From: Planctomycetota bacterium
Lineage (GTDB): Bacteria; Planctomycetota; B15-G4
Assembly (NCBI GenBank): GCA_029259715.1
Contig: JAJDEP010000007.1
Location: 124,001 to 188,000 of the forward strand
Direction of reading: 5' to 3'
Length of the DNA: 64,000 nt
Numbering within the stretch: the first letter of the stretch is position 1; the number at the start of each line of letters is the position of its first letter. The position numbers were made by a program, and so were the translations under genes. Below are positions 50,488 through 60,753 of this stretch, in pieces. The notes under the pieces were generated by a model that did not search any database, had not been told where the DNA came from, and saw only the letters and a program-made list of their open reading frames with translations.

Positions 50488-51954
50488 ATGTCCGCGCCCC
50501 CCCAACCACCCGCCACGGCGACCGAAGACGGCCCCTCCGAGCCCAAGGTGGCCGGTCGCGCGGTGTGCCTGGTGTCCCTGGGCTGCAGCAAGAACCTCGT
50601 CGACAGCGAGGTCATGGCGGGTCACCTGGGCCGCGCGGGGCTCGAGCTGGTGGCCGATCCCGCCGAGTCGGACCTGGTCATCGTGAACACCTGCGGCTTC
50701 ATCGACGCCGCTCGCGAGGAGTCCATCGACACGATCCTCGAGTATGTCGAGATGAAGGAGCGCGGCGAGCTGGCGGGCGTGGTGGTGACGGGCTGTCTCG
50801 TGCAGTTGCATGCCGACGCCCTGTCGGCCGAGCTGCCCGAGGTCGACGCCTTCCTGCCGCTGTCCGATTATTCGGGCGTGCCGTCCATCGTGAACGCGGT
50901 GCTCGGCGGGACGCCCAGCGAGGTCTGCCCCGCGGGCGAGGCCCCGGGCGGCGCGCCCAAGGCGGCGGACAACGACCTCGGGCGGGCGTTGCTGACCCCG
51001 GCCCACACGGCCTACCTGCGCCTCGGCGAAGGCTGCGACCACATCTGCGCGTTCTGCGCCATCCCGCACATCCGCGGCAAGCTCAAGAGCAAGCCCATGG
51101 AGGTGCTGCTGGAGGAGGCCGGGGCCCTGGCGACCCTGGGCGCGCGGGAGCTGACCCTCATCGCCGAGGACACGACGGACTACGGCAAGGACCTCAAGGC
51201 GGGTTACGGCCTGGCCGACCTGCTCACCGGCCTCGGCGACGTCGACGGCCTGGAGTGGGTGCGGGTGATGTACGCCCACCCGGCGACCATGGACCAGCGC
51301 CTGATCGAGACCATGGCCCGGGTCGACAAGGTCGTGCCCTACCTCGACATGCCGGTGCAACACGGCGACGCCGACGTGCTGCGCGCCATGCGCCGGGGCA
51401 CCAGCCCCGATCGCATCCGCAAGGTGGTGGGCTGGCTGCGCGCGTCGATCCCCGACCTGGTCCTGCGCACGACGATCCTGGTGGGCTTCCCGGGCGAGAC
51501 GGAGCAGGCCTACGCCCGCCTGCTCGAGCTGCTCGACGAGCTGGCCTTCGACCGCCTGGGCTGCTTCGTCTACTCGGCCGAGCCGGGCACCGAGGCGGAC
51601 GGCCTGCCCGGCGAGGTGTCGCGGGAGGTGGCCGAGGAGCGTCGCGCTGAGGTGATGCGGCGTCAGCGGCAGCGCGTCACGGCGGCCCATCAACGGCGGG
51701 TGGGCTCCATCGAACGGGTGCTCGTGGACGCCGTGGAGGCGCTGGACGACCGCCCGGACGCCGACAGCGGTCTGCGGGCCATCGGCCGCACCCGCTTCGA
51801 CGCGCCCGAGGTCGACGGCCGGGTCCTGGTGGAGTTGCCCAGCCCGAACAGCGCCGCGGCCCGCGCCCTCGGCGACATCGGCCCCGGCGACTTCCTGTCG
51901 GTGCGCATGACAGGGGTGAAGGGCTACGACCTCACCGGTACCCTCGCTCCATGA
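50488..51954 (+). CDS. rimO: Ribosomal protein S12 methylthiotransferase
   Basis: VSLGCSKNLVDSEVMAG; GCDHICAFCAIPHIRGK; C-terminal TRAM-like region. Confidence 0.97.
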   Translation: MSAPPQPPATATEDGPSEPKVAGRAVCLVSLGCSKNLVDSEVMAGHLGRAGLELVADPAESDLVIVNTCGFIDAAREESIDTILEYVEMKERGELAGVVVTGCLVQLHADALSAELPEVDAFLPLSDYSGVPSIVNAVLGGTPSEVCPAGEAPGGAPKAADNDLGRALLTPAHTAYLRLGEGCDHICAFCAIPHIRGKLKSKPMEVLLEEAGALATLGARELTLIAEDTTDYGKDLKAGYGLADLLTGLGDVDGLEWVRVMYAHPATMDQRLIETMARVDKVVPYLDMPVQHGDADVLRAMRRGTSPDRIRKVVGWLRASIPDLVLRTTILVGFPGETEQAYARLLELLDELAFDRLGCFVYSAEPGTEADGLPGEVSREVAEERRAEVMRRQRQRVTAAHQRRVGSIERVLVDAVEALDDRPDADSGLRAIGRTRFDAPEVDGRVLVELPSPNSAAARALGDIGPGDFLSVRMTGVKGYDLTGTLAP

Positions 51955-52565
51955 ATCTGCCGAACACCATCACCATGGGTCGATTCGCGCTGGCCCTGGT
52001 GCTGTTCGGCTACCTGTTCGGCACCGACGTGTGCGCCGGCCCCGAGTGGTGGCCGCCGGCCATCGCCGGCATCGGATTCATCCTGGTGGTGATCACCGAC
52101 GCCCTCGACGGGTACTACGCCCGCAAGCTCAACCAGATGACCGCCTTCGGCCGCATCGCCGACCCGGTGGTCGACAAGGTGCTCGTGAGCGGCGCGCTGA
52201 TCTTCCTCTCGTCGGCGGCGTGGGCTCGTTCGATGCACCCCTTCCTGGTGCTCATCACGGTGGTGGTGGTCGGGCGGGAATTCATGGTGAGCGGCCTGCG
52301 CGGCTTCATCGAGGCCCGCGGCGTGGCCTTCCCCGCCCGCTGGGACGGCAAACTCAAGATGGTGTTGCAGTGCATCGCCGTGCCGGCGTTGTTCTTTCAG
52401 CGCATGAACGACCTCGGCTGGCCCGGGACGACCTGGCTGGTGCAGTCGATGAACGTGATCGCGGTGGGTTCGTTGTGGCTCATGTTCCTGGTGACGCTCA
52501 GCTCGGGCGCCCGTTACGTCGTCGCGGCGGCGCGCGAGCTGCGCGCCGACGGCGCGAACGTCTGA
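51951..52565 (+). CDS. pgsA: CDP-diacylglycerol-glycerol-3-phosphate 3-phosphatidyltransferase
   Basis: NLPNTITMGRFALA; DALDGYYARKLNQMTAFGRIADPVVDKVL. Confidence 0.95.
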   Translation: MNLPNTITMGRFALALVLFGYLFGTDVCAGPEWWPPAIAGIGFILVVITDALDGYYARKLNQMTAFGRIADPVVDKVLVSGALIFLSSAAWARSMHPFLVLITVVVVGREFMVSGLRGFIEARGVAFPARWDGKLKMVLQCIAVPALFFQRMNDLGWPGTTWLVQSMNVIAVGSLWLMFLVTLSSGARYVVAAARELRADGANV

Positions 52566-52582
52566 CATGAGGACGGCCTGAC

Positions 52583-53170
52583 ATGGGCGCCGGCGCCGCA
52601 GGGGACGCTCCCGTCGGCGCGCCCCGCCAGACTCCGGGCGCCGCCTTGCGTCGGCTGCTCGGCACGGGCTTCGGCTCGGGCTGGCTGCCCCTGGCCCCGG
52701 GCACCTGGGGCAGCCTGGCCGCGCTGCTCCTGCTGGCGCTGGCCTTCGGCGTCGAGGGCCTGGGGGAAGGGCTCGTCGGCGGCGCCGTCGTCGATCGCCC
52801 GCCCGAATTCCTGCCGTCGTCCGCCCTCGGCATGCTCGTCCTGGTCACGCTCATCACCGCGCTGGTGGGCTGGAAGCTGGCCGCCTCGGCCGAAGCCGAC
52901 TATGGGCGCCCCGACCCGCCGGCCTTCGTGCTCGACGAGTGGGTGGGACAGGCCATCGCCGTCATGCCCCTGGTCTCGGGGCCGTTCCATGCGCCCAGGC
53001 CCCTGTCCGCGCTCGGGCTGGTGGTGGCCTTCGGGGTCTTCCGGGTTCTCGATGCGGGCAAACCCTGGCCGGTGTCCCGTTTCGATCGCCTGCCGGGGGG
53101 CGTCGGTATCATGTCCGACGATGTGGTGGCCGGCGGACTCGCGGCCCTGGTGGTGATGGCCGTCGCCTGA
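52583..53170 (+). CDS. pgpA: Phosphatidylglycerophosphatase A
   Basis: GTGFGSGWLPLAPGTWGSLAAL; VLDEWVGQAIA; FRVLDAGKPWPVSRFDRLPGGVGIMSDDVVAG. Confidence 0.92.
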   Translation: MGAGAAGDAPVGAPRQTPGAALRRLLGTGFGSGWLPLAPGTWGSLAALLLLALAFGVEGLGEGLVGGAVVDRPPEFLPSSALGMLVLVTLITALVGWKLAASAEADYGRPDPPAFVLDEWVGQAIAVMPLVSGPFHAPRPLSALGLVVAFGVFRVLDAGKPWPVSRFDRLPGGVGIMSDDVVAGGLAALVVMAVA

Positions 53171-53267
53171 GCCTCGGGAGGCCTGACCCGCCGAACACCG
53201 CCTCGCGGGCCGCGGCCCCGGGGAGCGGATCAGTCACCGCGTGGTGGCGGCGAGGGTAGGGAGGGGC

Positions 53268-54905
53268 ATGGGACAGATCCCCGTGAGCGAGGGGCGGCAC
53301 GTCAAGGGGACCTCCCTGGCGATCAAGCTGTCGGTCGCCATCACCATGCTCGTGCTGGTGTTCATGCTGGTGTTCGCGCTGTTCCTGCGCAGCTTCGTGC
53401 ACGACACCATGCGCGATCAGGTCATCCGCACGGCCAAGGAGGCCGCGCGCGCCGGGGCCCAGGCCGAGCTGGCGGCGTGGGAGCTGTACTACGGCACGCC
53501 CTACCAGGGCATGGCCAAGGCCGAGATCCAGGCCATCGTCGACCAGTGGACGCCCGAGCAGTACGAGAACCGCTTCCTGACCCCCGACCAACGCCAGCAG
53601 CTCGAGTGGAACCGCAAGCGGCTGCAGCGCTTCAGCGACGAGAACAGCCTGATCCTCGAGGTGGACATCGTGTCGCAGGACCGCCGCACGATCCTGGCCA
53701 CGTCGATGGTGGGGGGCAGCACCAAGTACGAGCCCACGAAGGAATCGGCCCGCGACGACGACGAGTTCGCCGAGGAGGGCTACCTCACCTACCCGGGCAC
53801 CCAGCGTCTGTTCGTGGTGCGCGGCCAGGCGCCCGTGCTCGACAAGTCGGGCCACGTGGCCGGCTACTTCGGGGTCTACATCGACGCGCGCAACATCGTG
53901 GACGCGACGAGCGCGTTCATGCTCACGGTGAGCTACGCCGCGGCCCTGTTCATCCTGCTGGGCGCCGCGCTCTCCTTCGTCATGGGGCGGCGCATCACGC
54001 GGCCGTTGACGAAGCTGCAGGAGGACATCCGGGTGGTGGCCGGCGGCGACCTCGAACACCACACCGTGCCGCACTCCAGCGACGAGATCGGACAGCTCGC
54101 GCGGACCTTCGACCACATGACCAAGACCCTGCGCGTCGCCCAGGAGCAGGAGCGCGAGACCGCGGCGGCCCAGCACCAGATGACCGTGGCGGGCGAGGTC
54201 ACCGACCGGCTCTTCCCCGACGACATGCCCATGGTGCCGGGCTACGACATGGGCGGGCACCACGAGGTGGCGGGGGCCGTGGGCGGCGAATACTACGACG
54301 TGCTCGTCATGGACGGGGGGCGCATCGGCTTCCTCATCGCCGCCGCCTCGGGCACCGGCATCCCGGCGGCCATGGTCATGGCCATGACGCGCAGCTACCT
54401 CAAGGAGGTGGCGCATCACGAGCAGGACCCCGGGGTCGTGCTGCGCCGGGTCAACGAGCTCATGGCGGGCGAGCTGCGCGAGGGCATGTACGTGAGCGTG
54501 CTGCTCGCGGTGCTCGATCCCGACACCGGCAGGGTCTGCGTGGCCAACGCCGGCCACGCGCCGCTGATCACGTGGCGCCGGTCCACGGGCAAGATCGCCG
54601 CGCAACACAGCGAGGGCATCGCCCTGGGCTTCGACTCGGGGCCCGTGTTCGACCGCACGCTGAAGGTGCTGGACGTCGACCTCGAACCCGGCGACCGCAT
54701 CGTGCTGCTGTGCGCGGGGGTGGGTGGGCTGCAGGGCGCCGAAGGGGGCGAGCTCGGTGATCGTCGCTTCCTCGGCCTGATCCAGCACGAGGCCGAGCAC
54801 CCCTCGGGGCAGTTCGTCAAACGGGTTGCGGCCCTGCTGGCGAAGTTCCGCGGCAAGCAGCCCTTGTCGGTCGACGTGACCCTGCTCACACTGAGGCGTC
54901 AGTAG
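53268..54905 (+). CDS. Membrane HAMP-domain SpoIIE-type PP2C serine phosphatase
   Basis: HAMP region RRITRPLTKLQEDIRVVAGGDLEHH; MVPGYDMGGHHEVAGAVGGEYYDVLVMDGGRIGFLIAAASGTGIPAAMVMAM; ANAGHAPLI. Confidence 0.92.
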   Translation: MGQIPVSEGRHVKGTSLAIKLSVAITMLVLVFMLVFALFLRSFVHDTMRDQVIRTAKEAARAGAQAELAAWELYYGTPYQGMAKAEIQAIVDQWTPEQYENRFLTPDQRQQLEWNRKRLQRFSDENSLILEVDIVSQDRRTILATSMVGGSTKYEPTKESARDDDEFAEEGYLTYPGTQRLFVVRGQAPVLDKSGHVAGYFGVYIDARNIVDATSAFMLTVSYAAALFILLGAALSFVMGRRITRPLTKLQEDIRVVAGGDLEHHTVPHSSDEIGQLARTFDHMTKTLRVAQEQERETAAAQHQMTVAGEVTDRLFPDDMPMVPGYDMGGHHEVAGAVGGEYYDVLVMDGGRIGFLIAAASGTGIPAAMVMAMTRSYLKEVAHHEQDPGVVLRRVNELMAGELREGMYVSVLLAVLDPDTGRVCVANAGHAPLITWRRSTGKIAAQHSEGIALGFDSGPVFDRTLKVLDVDLEPGDRIVLLCAGVGGLQGAEGGELGDRRFLGLIQHEAEHPSGQFVKRVAALLAKFRGKQPLSVDVTLLTLRRQ

Positions 54906-54938
54906 ACGGGGCGCCCGTCGCCCGGGGAGGAGCAGGCC

Positions 54939-55319
54939 GTGATCGACAGCGACGCGAAGATCAGCGAGTTCCAGCGCCACATCGAGGAACTCTACGGCGA
55001 GAAGGACATGGCCCGGGGCACGGCCGGCACCTTCATGTGGTTCGTCGAGGAGGTGGGCGAGCTCTCCCGGGCGCTCAAGAAGGGCGACCGCGGCAACCTC
55101 GAGGAGGAATTCGCCGACGTCTTCGCCTGGATGACCACGCTGGCGTCGATGCACGGGGTCGAGCTCGATCAGGCCGTGCTCAAGAAGTACGGGCCGGGCA
55201 CGCCGCGGTACGAGGAGGCCATGGCCGAGAAGCGCGCCCGCGGAGCGGCGGCCGGGGGCCCCATGGCCGGCGACCCCATGCCCGGCGACTCAGCAGCCGG
55301 CGACCCCGCCTCGGCGTGA
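54939..55319 (+). CDS. MazG-like nucleotide pyrophosphohydrolase domain protein
   Basis: TFMWFVEEVGELSRALKKGDRGNLEEEFADVFAWMTTLA; GPMAGDPMPGDSAAGDPASA low-complexity tail. Confidence 0.88.
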   Translation: MIDSDAKISEFQRHIEELYGEKDMARGTAGTFMWFVEEVGELSRALKKGDRGNLEEEFADVFAWMTTLASMHGVELDQAVLKKYGPGTPRYEEAMAEKRARGAAAGGPMAGDPMPGDSAAGDPASA

Positions 55320-55339
55320 GGTGACGGCGACGCCTTGAG

Positions 55340-57922
55340 ATGACGTCGACGGAGCCAGGCCGCCCGGGGTCGGAGCGAGAGGAGCCGACCCACGGGGCGG
55401 AGACCGCGCCGCGCTACGCGCGGGTGGCGCCGCCGTTGCCGGTGGACGGGCTGTTCACCTACGCCATCCCGCCCGCGCTGGTGGGCCGGGTCCAGCCGGG
55501 CGTGCGGGTGCGCGTGCCCTTCGGCGGTCGGCAGCTCACCGCCATGTGCGTGGGCGTCGACACCACGGCGCCCCCCGGCGTGCGCCTCAAACCCCTGATC
55601 GACCTGGTGGAGGAGGAGCCCCTCGCGAGCGAGGACATCCTTGCGCTCGCCGCGTGGGTGGCGCGGCAGAGCGGGTGCTCGGTGGGCGAGGCCCTCGACG
55701 CGGCTCTGCCGGCGGCGATCAAGAAGGGCCGTCGCACGCGCACCGTGGAGCAGGCGCATCTCGCGGCCGGCCTGCAGGACGATCAACGGCAGGTCCAGCC
55801 CGCCGTCGACGCGCTGCAGGAGAAGCGGCCCAAGCAGGCGCGGGCCCTGCGCATCCTGGCCGACCGCGGCGGCATGCTCGCCGTGCGCGAGCTCATGACC
55901 CTGGCCCACATCAGCCGCTCGCCCCTGCAGAGCCTGGTGAAGGCCGGGCTGGTGACGCTGGCGAAGGTGCCGGTGTCCCACGACCCGCTGGCTGCGCCGG
56001 TGCAGCCCACCGATCCGCTGACCCTCACCGACGAGCAGCGCGCGGCCCACGACCGCATCATGGAGGTGGTCGAAGAGACCTTCGCCGCAGGAGACACGTG
56101 GGACGCTGATGGTGCGGGAGGTGCGCACGCTGCCGCCGCCACCGCCGCCACCGCCGCTGAGGGCGCTCCGGGCGGTCACACCTTCGTGCTGCAGGGTGTG
56201 ACGGGCAGCGGCAAGACCGAGGTCTACCTGCAGGTGCTGCGCAAGGTCGTCGACAGCGGCCGGCAGGGCATCGTGCTGGTGCCCGAGATCAGCCTCACGC
56301 CCCAGACGGTCAAGCGCTTCCGCCAGCGTTTCGAACGGGTGGCCGTGTTGCACAGCCACCTCACCGACGCCGAGCGTCACGACCAGTGGCGCGCTATTCG
56401 CCGCGGCGACGCCGACGTGGTGGTGGGCGCGCGCTCGGCCATCTTCGCGCCGGTGCCGAAGCTCGGCTGCATCATCCTCGACGAGGAGCACGAGACCTCG
56501 TTCAAGCAGCAGAACGTGCCGCGCTACCACGCGCGGGAGGTGGCCGTGGAGCGGGCGCGGCTGGCCGGCGCGGTGACCATCCTGGGCACGGCCACGCCGT
56601 CCCTCGAGGCGTGCGAGCGGGCCGACCGGGGGATCTACGAGCGCCTGCTGCTGCACGAACGCGTGGGCGGCGGCCGCAACCCCGAGGTCATGCTGGTCGA
56701 TCTCACGGTGGAGGAGAAGCGCAAGAGCTACTCCTTCCTCACCGACCCGCTGCGGGCCGCCATGGACGACGCGTTGGCGCGGGGCGGGCAGATCATGCTG
56801 TTCCTCAACCGGCGCGGTTGGTCGTCGGTGATGATCTGCCGCACCTGCCGCGCGACCCTGCACTGCCCGCACTGCGAAGTGTCGATGACCGTGCACAAGC
56901 GGGTGCACCGGGTGCTGTGCCACTACTGCGGCCACGAGACGCCCATCCCGCGCCTGTGCCCCACGCCCGGCTGCGGCAAGCCGCTCTCGCCGTTGGGCTT
57001 CGGCACCGAGAAGGTCGAGCACGAGGTGCGCCAGTCGTTCCTGCACGCGTCCGTCGCGCGCATGGACACCGACACCATGTCGGGGCGCGGCGCCCACGAG
57101 GCGGTGCTGTCCGACTTCGCGGAAGGCCGCGCTCAGGTGCTCATCGGCACGCAGATGATCGCCAAGGGCCTCGACTTCCCCAACGTGCTGCTGGTGGGGG
57201 TGATCTGCGCCGACTCGGCGTTGTTCCTGCCGGATTACCGGGCCGCGGAGCGCACCTTCCAACTGCTGGCCCAGGTCATCGGGCGCACGGGTCGCGGGCC
57301 CAAGGGCGGGCGCGTCGTGGTGCAGGCCTACAACCCGCGCCACTTCGCGATCAAGATGGGCGTGGCCCAGGACTACGAGTCGTTCGCGCGTCACGAGCTG
57401 AAGCAGCGGCACGACGCCGGCTACCCGCCCTACACGCGCCTGGTGCGCGCGGTGGTCCAGGCCAAGAACCGCACCGACGCCGAGACCCGCGCCGCCGAGA
57501 TCGCCGCCGACCTGCGCGCGGTGTTCGATGTGCCGTTGGCCGGGGCGGGTGTGGCGCTGGGTGGGGTACCGGGCGCGGCGCCGGGCGGCCCATCGGGTGG
57601 CGTGCCAGGTGGGACACCGAGCGGAACGCCGGGAAGGTCCGGCGAACTGTTCGGCGCCGACCCGACTCCCGAGACGCCGATCGAGTCGCCTGTCGATGTG
57701 CCGATCGAGTTGCCGGAAGCCGCGGACTACGGCGAGGTCGTCATCCTCGGCCCGGCCATCGCGCCCATCGCGCGGCTCAACGACCGCCACCGCTACCACG
57801 TGGTGGTGAAGTGCCCCGACGACGAGGCGGTGCAGGCCGTGCTCAAGTGCCTCAAGCCCCACGCGCCGCCGTCGAAGAACGTGCGCGTGCTCATCGACGT
57901 CGATCCCATTGCGATGATGTGA
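55340..57922 (+). CDS. priA: Primosomal protein N' (replication restart helicase)
   Basis: LQGVTGSGKTEVYLQVL; ILDEEHETSFKQQNVPRYHAREVA; zinc-binding CRTCRATLHCPHCE...CHYCGHETPIPRLCP. Confidence 0.97.
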   Translation: MTSTEPGRPGSEREEPTHGAETAPRYARVAPPLPVDGLFTYAIPPALVGRVQPGVRVRVPFGGRQLTAMCVGVDTTAPPGVRLKPLIDLVEEEPLASEDILALAAWVARQSGCSVGEALDAALPAAIKKGRRTRTVEQAHLAAGLQDDQRQVQPAVDALQEKRPKQARALRILADRGGMLAVRELMTLAHISRSPLQSLVKAGLVTLAKVPVSHDPLAAPVQPTDPLTLTDEQRAAHDRIMEVVEETFAAGDTWDADGAGGAHAAAATAATAAEGAPGGHTFVLQGVTGSGKTEVYLQVLRKVVDSGRQGIVLVPEISLTPQTVKRFRQRFERVAVLHSHLTDAERHDQWRAIRRGDADVVVGARSAIFAPVPKLGCIILDEEHETSFKQQNVPRYHAREVAVERARLAGAVTILGTATPSLEACERADRGIYERLLLHERVGGGRNPEVMLVDLTVEEKRKSYSFLTDPLRAAMDDALARGGQIMLFLNRRGWSSVMICRTCRATLHCPHCEVSMTVHKRVHRVLCHYCGHETPIPRLCPTPGCGKPLSPLGFGTEKVEHEVRQSFLHASVARMDTDTMSGRGAHEAVLSDFAEGRAQVLIGTQMIAKGLDFPNVLLVGVICADSALFLPDYRAAERTFQLLAQVIGRTGRGPKGGRVVVQAYNPRHFAIKMGVAQDYESFARHELKQRHDAGYPPYTRLVRAVVQAKNRTDAETRAAEIAADLRAVFDVPLAGAGVALGGVPGAAPGGPSGGVPGGTPSGTPGRSGELFGADPTPETPIESPVDVPIELPEAADYGEVVILGPAIAPIARLNDRHRYHVVVKCPDDEAVQAVLKCLKPHAPPSKNVRVLIDVDPIAMM

Positions 57923-57925
57923 ACC

Positions 57926-58504
57926 ATGCAGGCGCGCATTGACCTGACTGCCTTCGACACGGTCCTCGGGCCGGTGGAGCTCGCGTCCTGCGAGCGCGGA
58001 GTGGTCCGCTGCACCCTCCCGGGCGCCGCGCCCGGGTCGGCGCGCGCGTGGATCGAGAAGCACCTGCCCGACGCATCCGTCATCGAGAGCTCGGACTCCG
58101 ATGAGTCGCAAGGCGACGGGTCGCACGTCGAGGGGCAGCACACCGGCGGCTTGCACGCCGAGGCCATCGCCGCCGTGCAGGCCTACGCACAAGGCGACCG
58201 CACCGCCCTCGACGCCATCCCCCTCGACCTGCGCGGCACGCCGTTCCAGCAGGAGGTGTGGGCGCAGCTGCGGGCCATCCCCTACGGCGAGCTGATCAGC
58301 TACGGCGAACTCGCGCGGCGCGTCGGCCGCCCGGGGGCGTCGCGTGCGTGCGGGGCGGCCAACGGCGCGAACCCCGTGCCGCTCTTCGTGCCGTGCCATC
58401 GTGTCATCGCGAGCGACGGAACGCTGGGTGGTTTTGGCGGCGGACGGGCGCTGAAGGTGCGCCTGCTGCAACTCGAGGGGAGCTACGCCGCGACCAAAGG
58501 GTGA
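57926..58504 (+). CDS. ogt: Methylated-DNA-[protein]-cysteine S-methyltransferase
   Basis: GTPFQQEVWAQLRAIPYGELISYGELARRVGRPGASRACGAANGANPVPLFVPCHRVIASDGTLGGFGGG. Confidence 0.95.
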   Translation: MQARIDLTAFDTVLGPVELASCERGVVRCTLPGAAPGSARAWIEKHLPDASVIESSDSDESQGDGSHVEGQHTGGLHAEAIAAVQAYAQGDRTALDAIPLDLRGTPFQQEVWAQLRAIPYGELISYGELARRVGRPGASRACGAANGANPVPLFVPCHRVIASDGTLGGFGGGRALKVRLLQLEGSYAATKG

Positions 58505-58680
58505 CGCGCGCGGTGCCTACGCACTCGTTCGCAGATGCGAACTACGGTGCGTGCGCGACGACTCCGTGCGGCTTTCGTTGCTGTTCGACATGACGGCACT
58601 TTCATGTGGCAGCAGCGCGACCTGCATTAGGTTGTGGAGCCGCGCGCCGGTCCAGGCGTGCCGACACCGGAGCTCGCCCC

Positions 58681-60636
58681 ATGCCCCTCTTCACGCTGAT
58701 CATCCTGACCCTGCTCTGCTCCCCCCTTGCGGCGCAGGTGACCTACGTGGATGTCAGTGCGACGGGCTCCTCCGACGGCACGTCCTGGGCCGACGCTTTT
58801 CCCGACCTGCAGTCCGGCCTGGCCGGCGCGGCCTCCGGCGAGGTCTGGGTCGCTCGAGGCACCTACCACCCGGGGCTCCCCGGTGATCGCGCGGCGACGT
58901 TCGCGTTGCAGAGCGGCGTCGCCGTCTACGGCGGCTTCGACGGGACGGAGACGAGCCTTTCGCAGCGCGATGTCGACGCGCATCCGACCATCCTCAGCGG
59001 CGACATCGACGACGACGACACCTACGGCGCCGGCCTCAACTGGTGGCAATTCGGCTGGACCGGCAGCCTGAACAACAGCTACCACGTGGTGACGGGGTCG
59101 GGCGCCGACGCCACGGCGCTGCTCGACGGCGTCACGATCCTCGCGGGGCGCGGGGACGACCCGGCCCTGCGCGGCGGCGCCGGCCTGCTCGTCGACGGCG
59201 GCAGCCCGACGTTTCGTCGGGTGACCTTCCAGTACAACGCGGTGGGCTACGGATCGTCGGCCTACCTGGTCGACTGCGCCTCGACATTCGAGCGCTGCGT
59301 CATCAAGGACGCCTACACCTGCAACTGCGGCAACGGCGGCTGGACCAGCGGCATCATCGCGACGGGCACGTCGGACGTGATGTTCGCCGACTGCGATTTT
59401 CTGAATCACTACTACGTGTCGTCCATGAGCCAGGGTCGCGGTGCGGCGCTCAACATCGACCTCGGCGCGCGGGCCACGCTGCTGGGCTGCCGCTTCATCG
59501 GCAACCAGACCGGCAACTTCTATCCCATCGGCGGGGGCACGGCGTACGGCGCCGGCGTGTTCGCCTTCGGTGACGTCGTCGTCGACCGCTGTGAATTCAT
59601 CGACAACTTCGCCCACGCCGGCGCGGGCCTCACCGTGTGGAACGACGCCGTCATCACCAACAGCCTCTTCGCTCGCAACGAGGCGGTCCCGCATGACAAT
59701 GGGGCCGGGTTCGAGGACGGCGACTACGGCGCGGGCCTGCTGACCCTGAGCACCGGTACGGCGCCCGTCGAGGTGACCAACTGCACCTTCGTCGACAACA
59801 ACAGCGAGAAGGGCGCCGGCATCGCGGCCCTCGGAACCCTTGGCGTGACGTTGCGCAACACCGTCATCTACGACAACTACGCCGACCCGTGGTTGCCGAG
59901 CGAAGACCCGGTGTTCATCCTCAAGCAGAACCTCACCGGCAACTACGACGTCGAACACTGCATCGTCGAGGGCCTGCTGCAGACCGAGCCCGGTGAGGAC
60001 CCGCCCGAGCCCGAGAAGTTCCCCGGCTGCCTCGACACCAGCCCGCTGCTGGTGGACATGGCCGGCGGCGACTACCGCCTGAGCGCCGTCTCGCCCGGCA
60101 TCGACGCGGGCGACGCCGACGCGCTGGGTGCCGGCGTCTTGCTCGACCTGGCCGGCGCGCCGCGCCCCTTCGACGATGCGGGCACCGTCGACACCGGCAT
60201 CGGTGCCCAGGCGTTCATGGACATGGGCGCCTACGAGTTCGGCAGCGCACCCGACGGGCCGTGGACCGATCTCGGCTTCGCGCTGGGCGGCGTGCACGGC
60301 GACCCGTCGCTGCTCGGCACCGGCCCGCTCACCGCCGGTACGGCCATGTCCGCCGAGCTGACCAGCGCCCGCGAGAGCGCGCCCGCCTTCCTGTTCGTGG
60401 GCTTCTCCGCGCTCAACCTGAGTGGCTTCTACGGCGGCACGCTGGTGCCCGACTTCAACCCGCCGGGACTGCTGGTCGTCGTGGTCACCGACCCGACGGG
60501 GGAGCTGGCCCTCGGCACCACCTGGCCGGCGGGCATCCCCTCGGGCCTGCAGCTCTTCCTGCAGTACTGGATCGACGATCCGGCGGCGCCCTTCGGCTTC
60601 GCGGCGAGCAACGCGGTGCGGGGGCTGGTGCCGTAG
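58681..60636 (+). CDS. Secreted right-handed beta-helix protein with choice-of-anchor-like C-terminus
   Basis: Signal peptide LFTLIILTLLCSPLAAQ; VYGGFDGTETSLSQRDVDAHPTILSGDID; C-terminal WIDDPAAPFGFAASNAVRGLVP. Confidence 0.88.
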   Translation: MPLFTLIILTLLCSPLAAQVTYVDVSATGSSDGTSWADAFPDLQSGLAGAASGEVWVARGTYHPGLPGDRAATFALQSGVAVYGGFDGTETSLSQRDVDAHPTILSGDIDDDDTYGAGLNWWQFGWTGSLNNSYHVVTGSGADATALLDGVTILAGRGDDPALRGGAGLLVDGGSPTFRRVTFQYNAVGYGSSAYLVDCASTFERCVIKDAYTCNCGNGGWTSGIIATGTSDVMFADCDFLNHYYVSSMSQGRGAALNIDLGARATLLGCRFIGNQTGNFYPIGGGTAYGAGVFAFGDVVVDRCEFIDNFAHAGAGLTVWNDAVITNSLFARNEAVPHDNGAGFEDGDYGAGLLTLSTGTAPVEVTNCTFVDNNSEKGAGIAALGTLGVTLRNTVIYDNYADPWLPSEDPVFILKQNLTGNYDVEHCIVEGLLQTEPGEDPPEPEKFPGCLDTSPLLVDMAGGDYRLSAVSPGIDAGDADALGAGVLLDLAGAPRPFDDAGTVDTGIGAQAFMDMGAYEFGSAPDGPWTDLGFALGGVHGDPSLLGTGPLTAGTAMSAELTSARESAPAFLFVGFSALNLSGFYGGTLVPDFNPPGLLVVVVTDPTGELALGTTWPAGIPSGLQLFLQYWIDDPAAPFGFAASNAVRGLVP

Positions 60637-60642
60637 CGGAGA

Positions 60643-60673
60643 GGGCGACCTGACGACGTCCTGACGGTCGCCC
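60643..60673 (+). terminator. Hairpin GGGCGACC...GGTCGCCC after the beta-helix gene
   Basis: Perfect 8-bp stem, 15-nt loop. Confidence 0.55.
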
Positions 60674-60753
60674 GACGCTGCGTCCCTCCACCCTGTAGGA
60701 TGGCGCGGTCGGGCGGGGGCCCGGCATCACGATCCAATGGGGGGGAAGGATCC

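Noticed and set aside
50473-50488. TAGAAT upstream of rimO as a leaderless promoter
   Set aside because: Spacing to ATG is 9 nt, outside the 6-7-nt cluster; kept as a possible -10 with a very short leader, not counted.
55169-58471. 1100-aa minus-strand ORF
   Set aside because: Shadow ORF antisense to mazG-like, priA and ogt; no recognisable domain.
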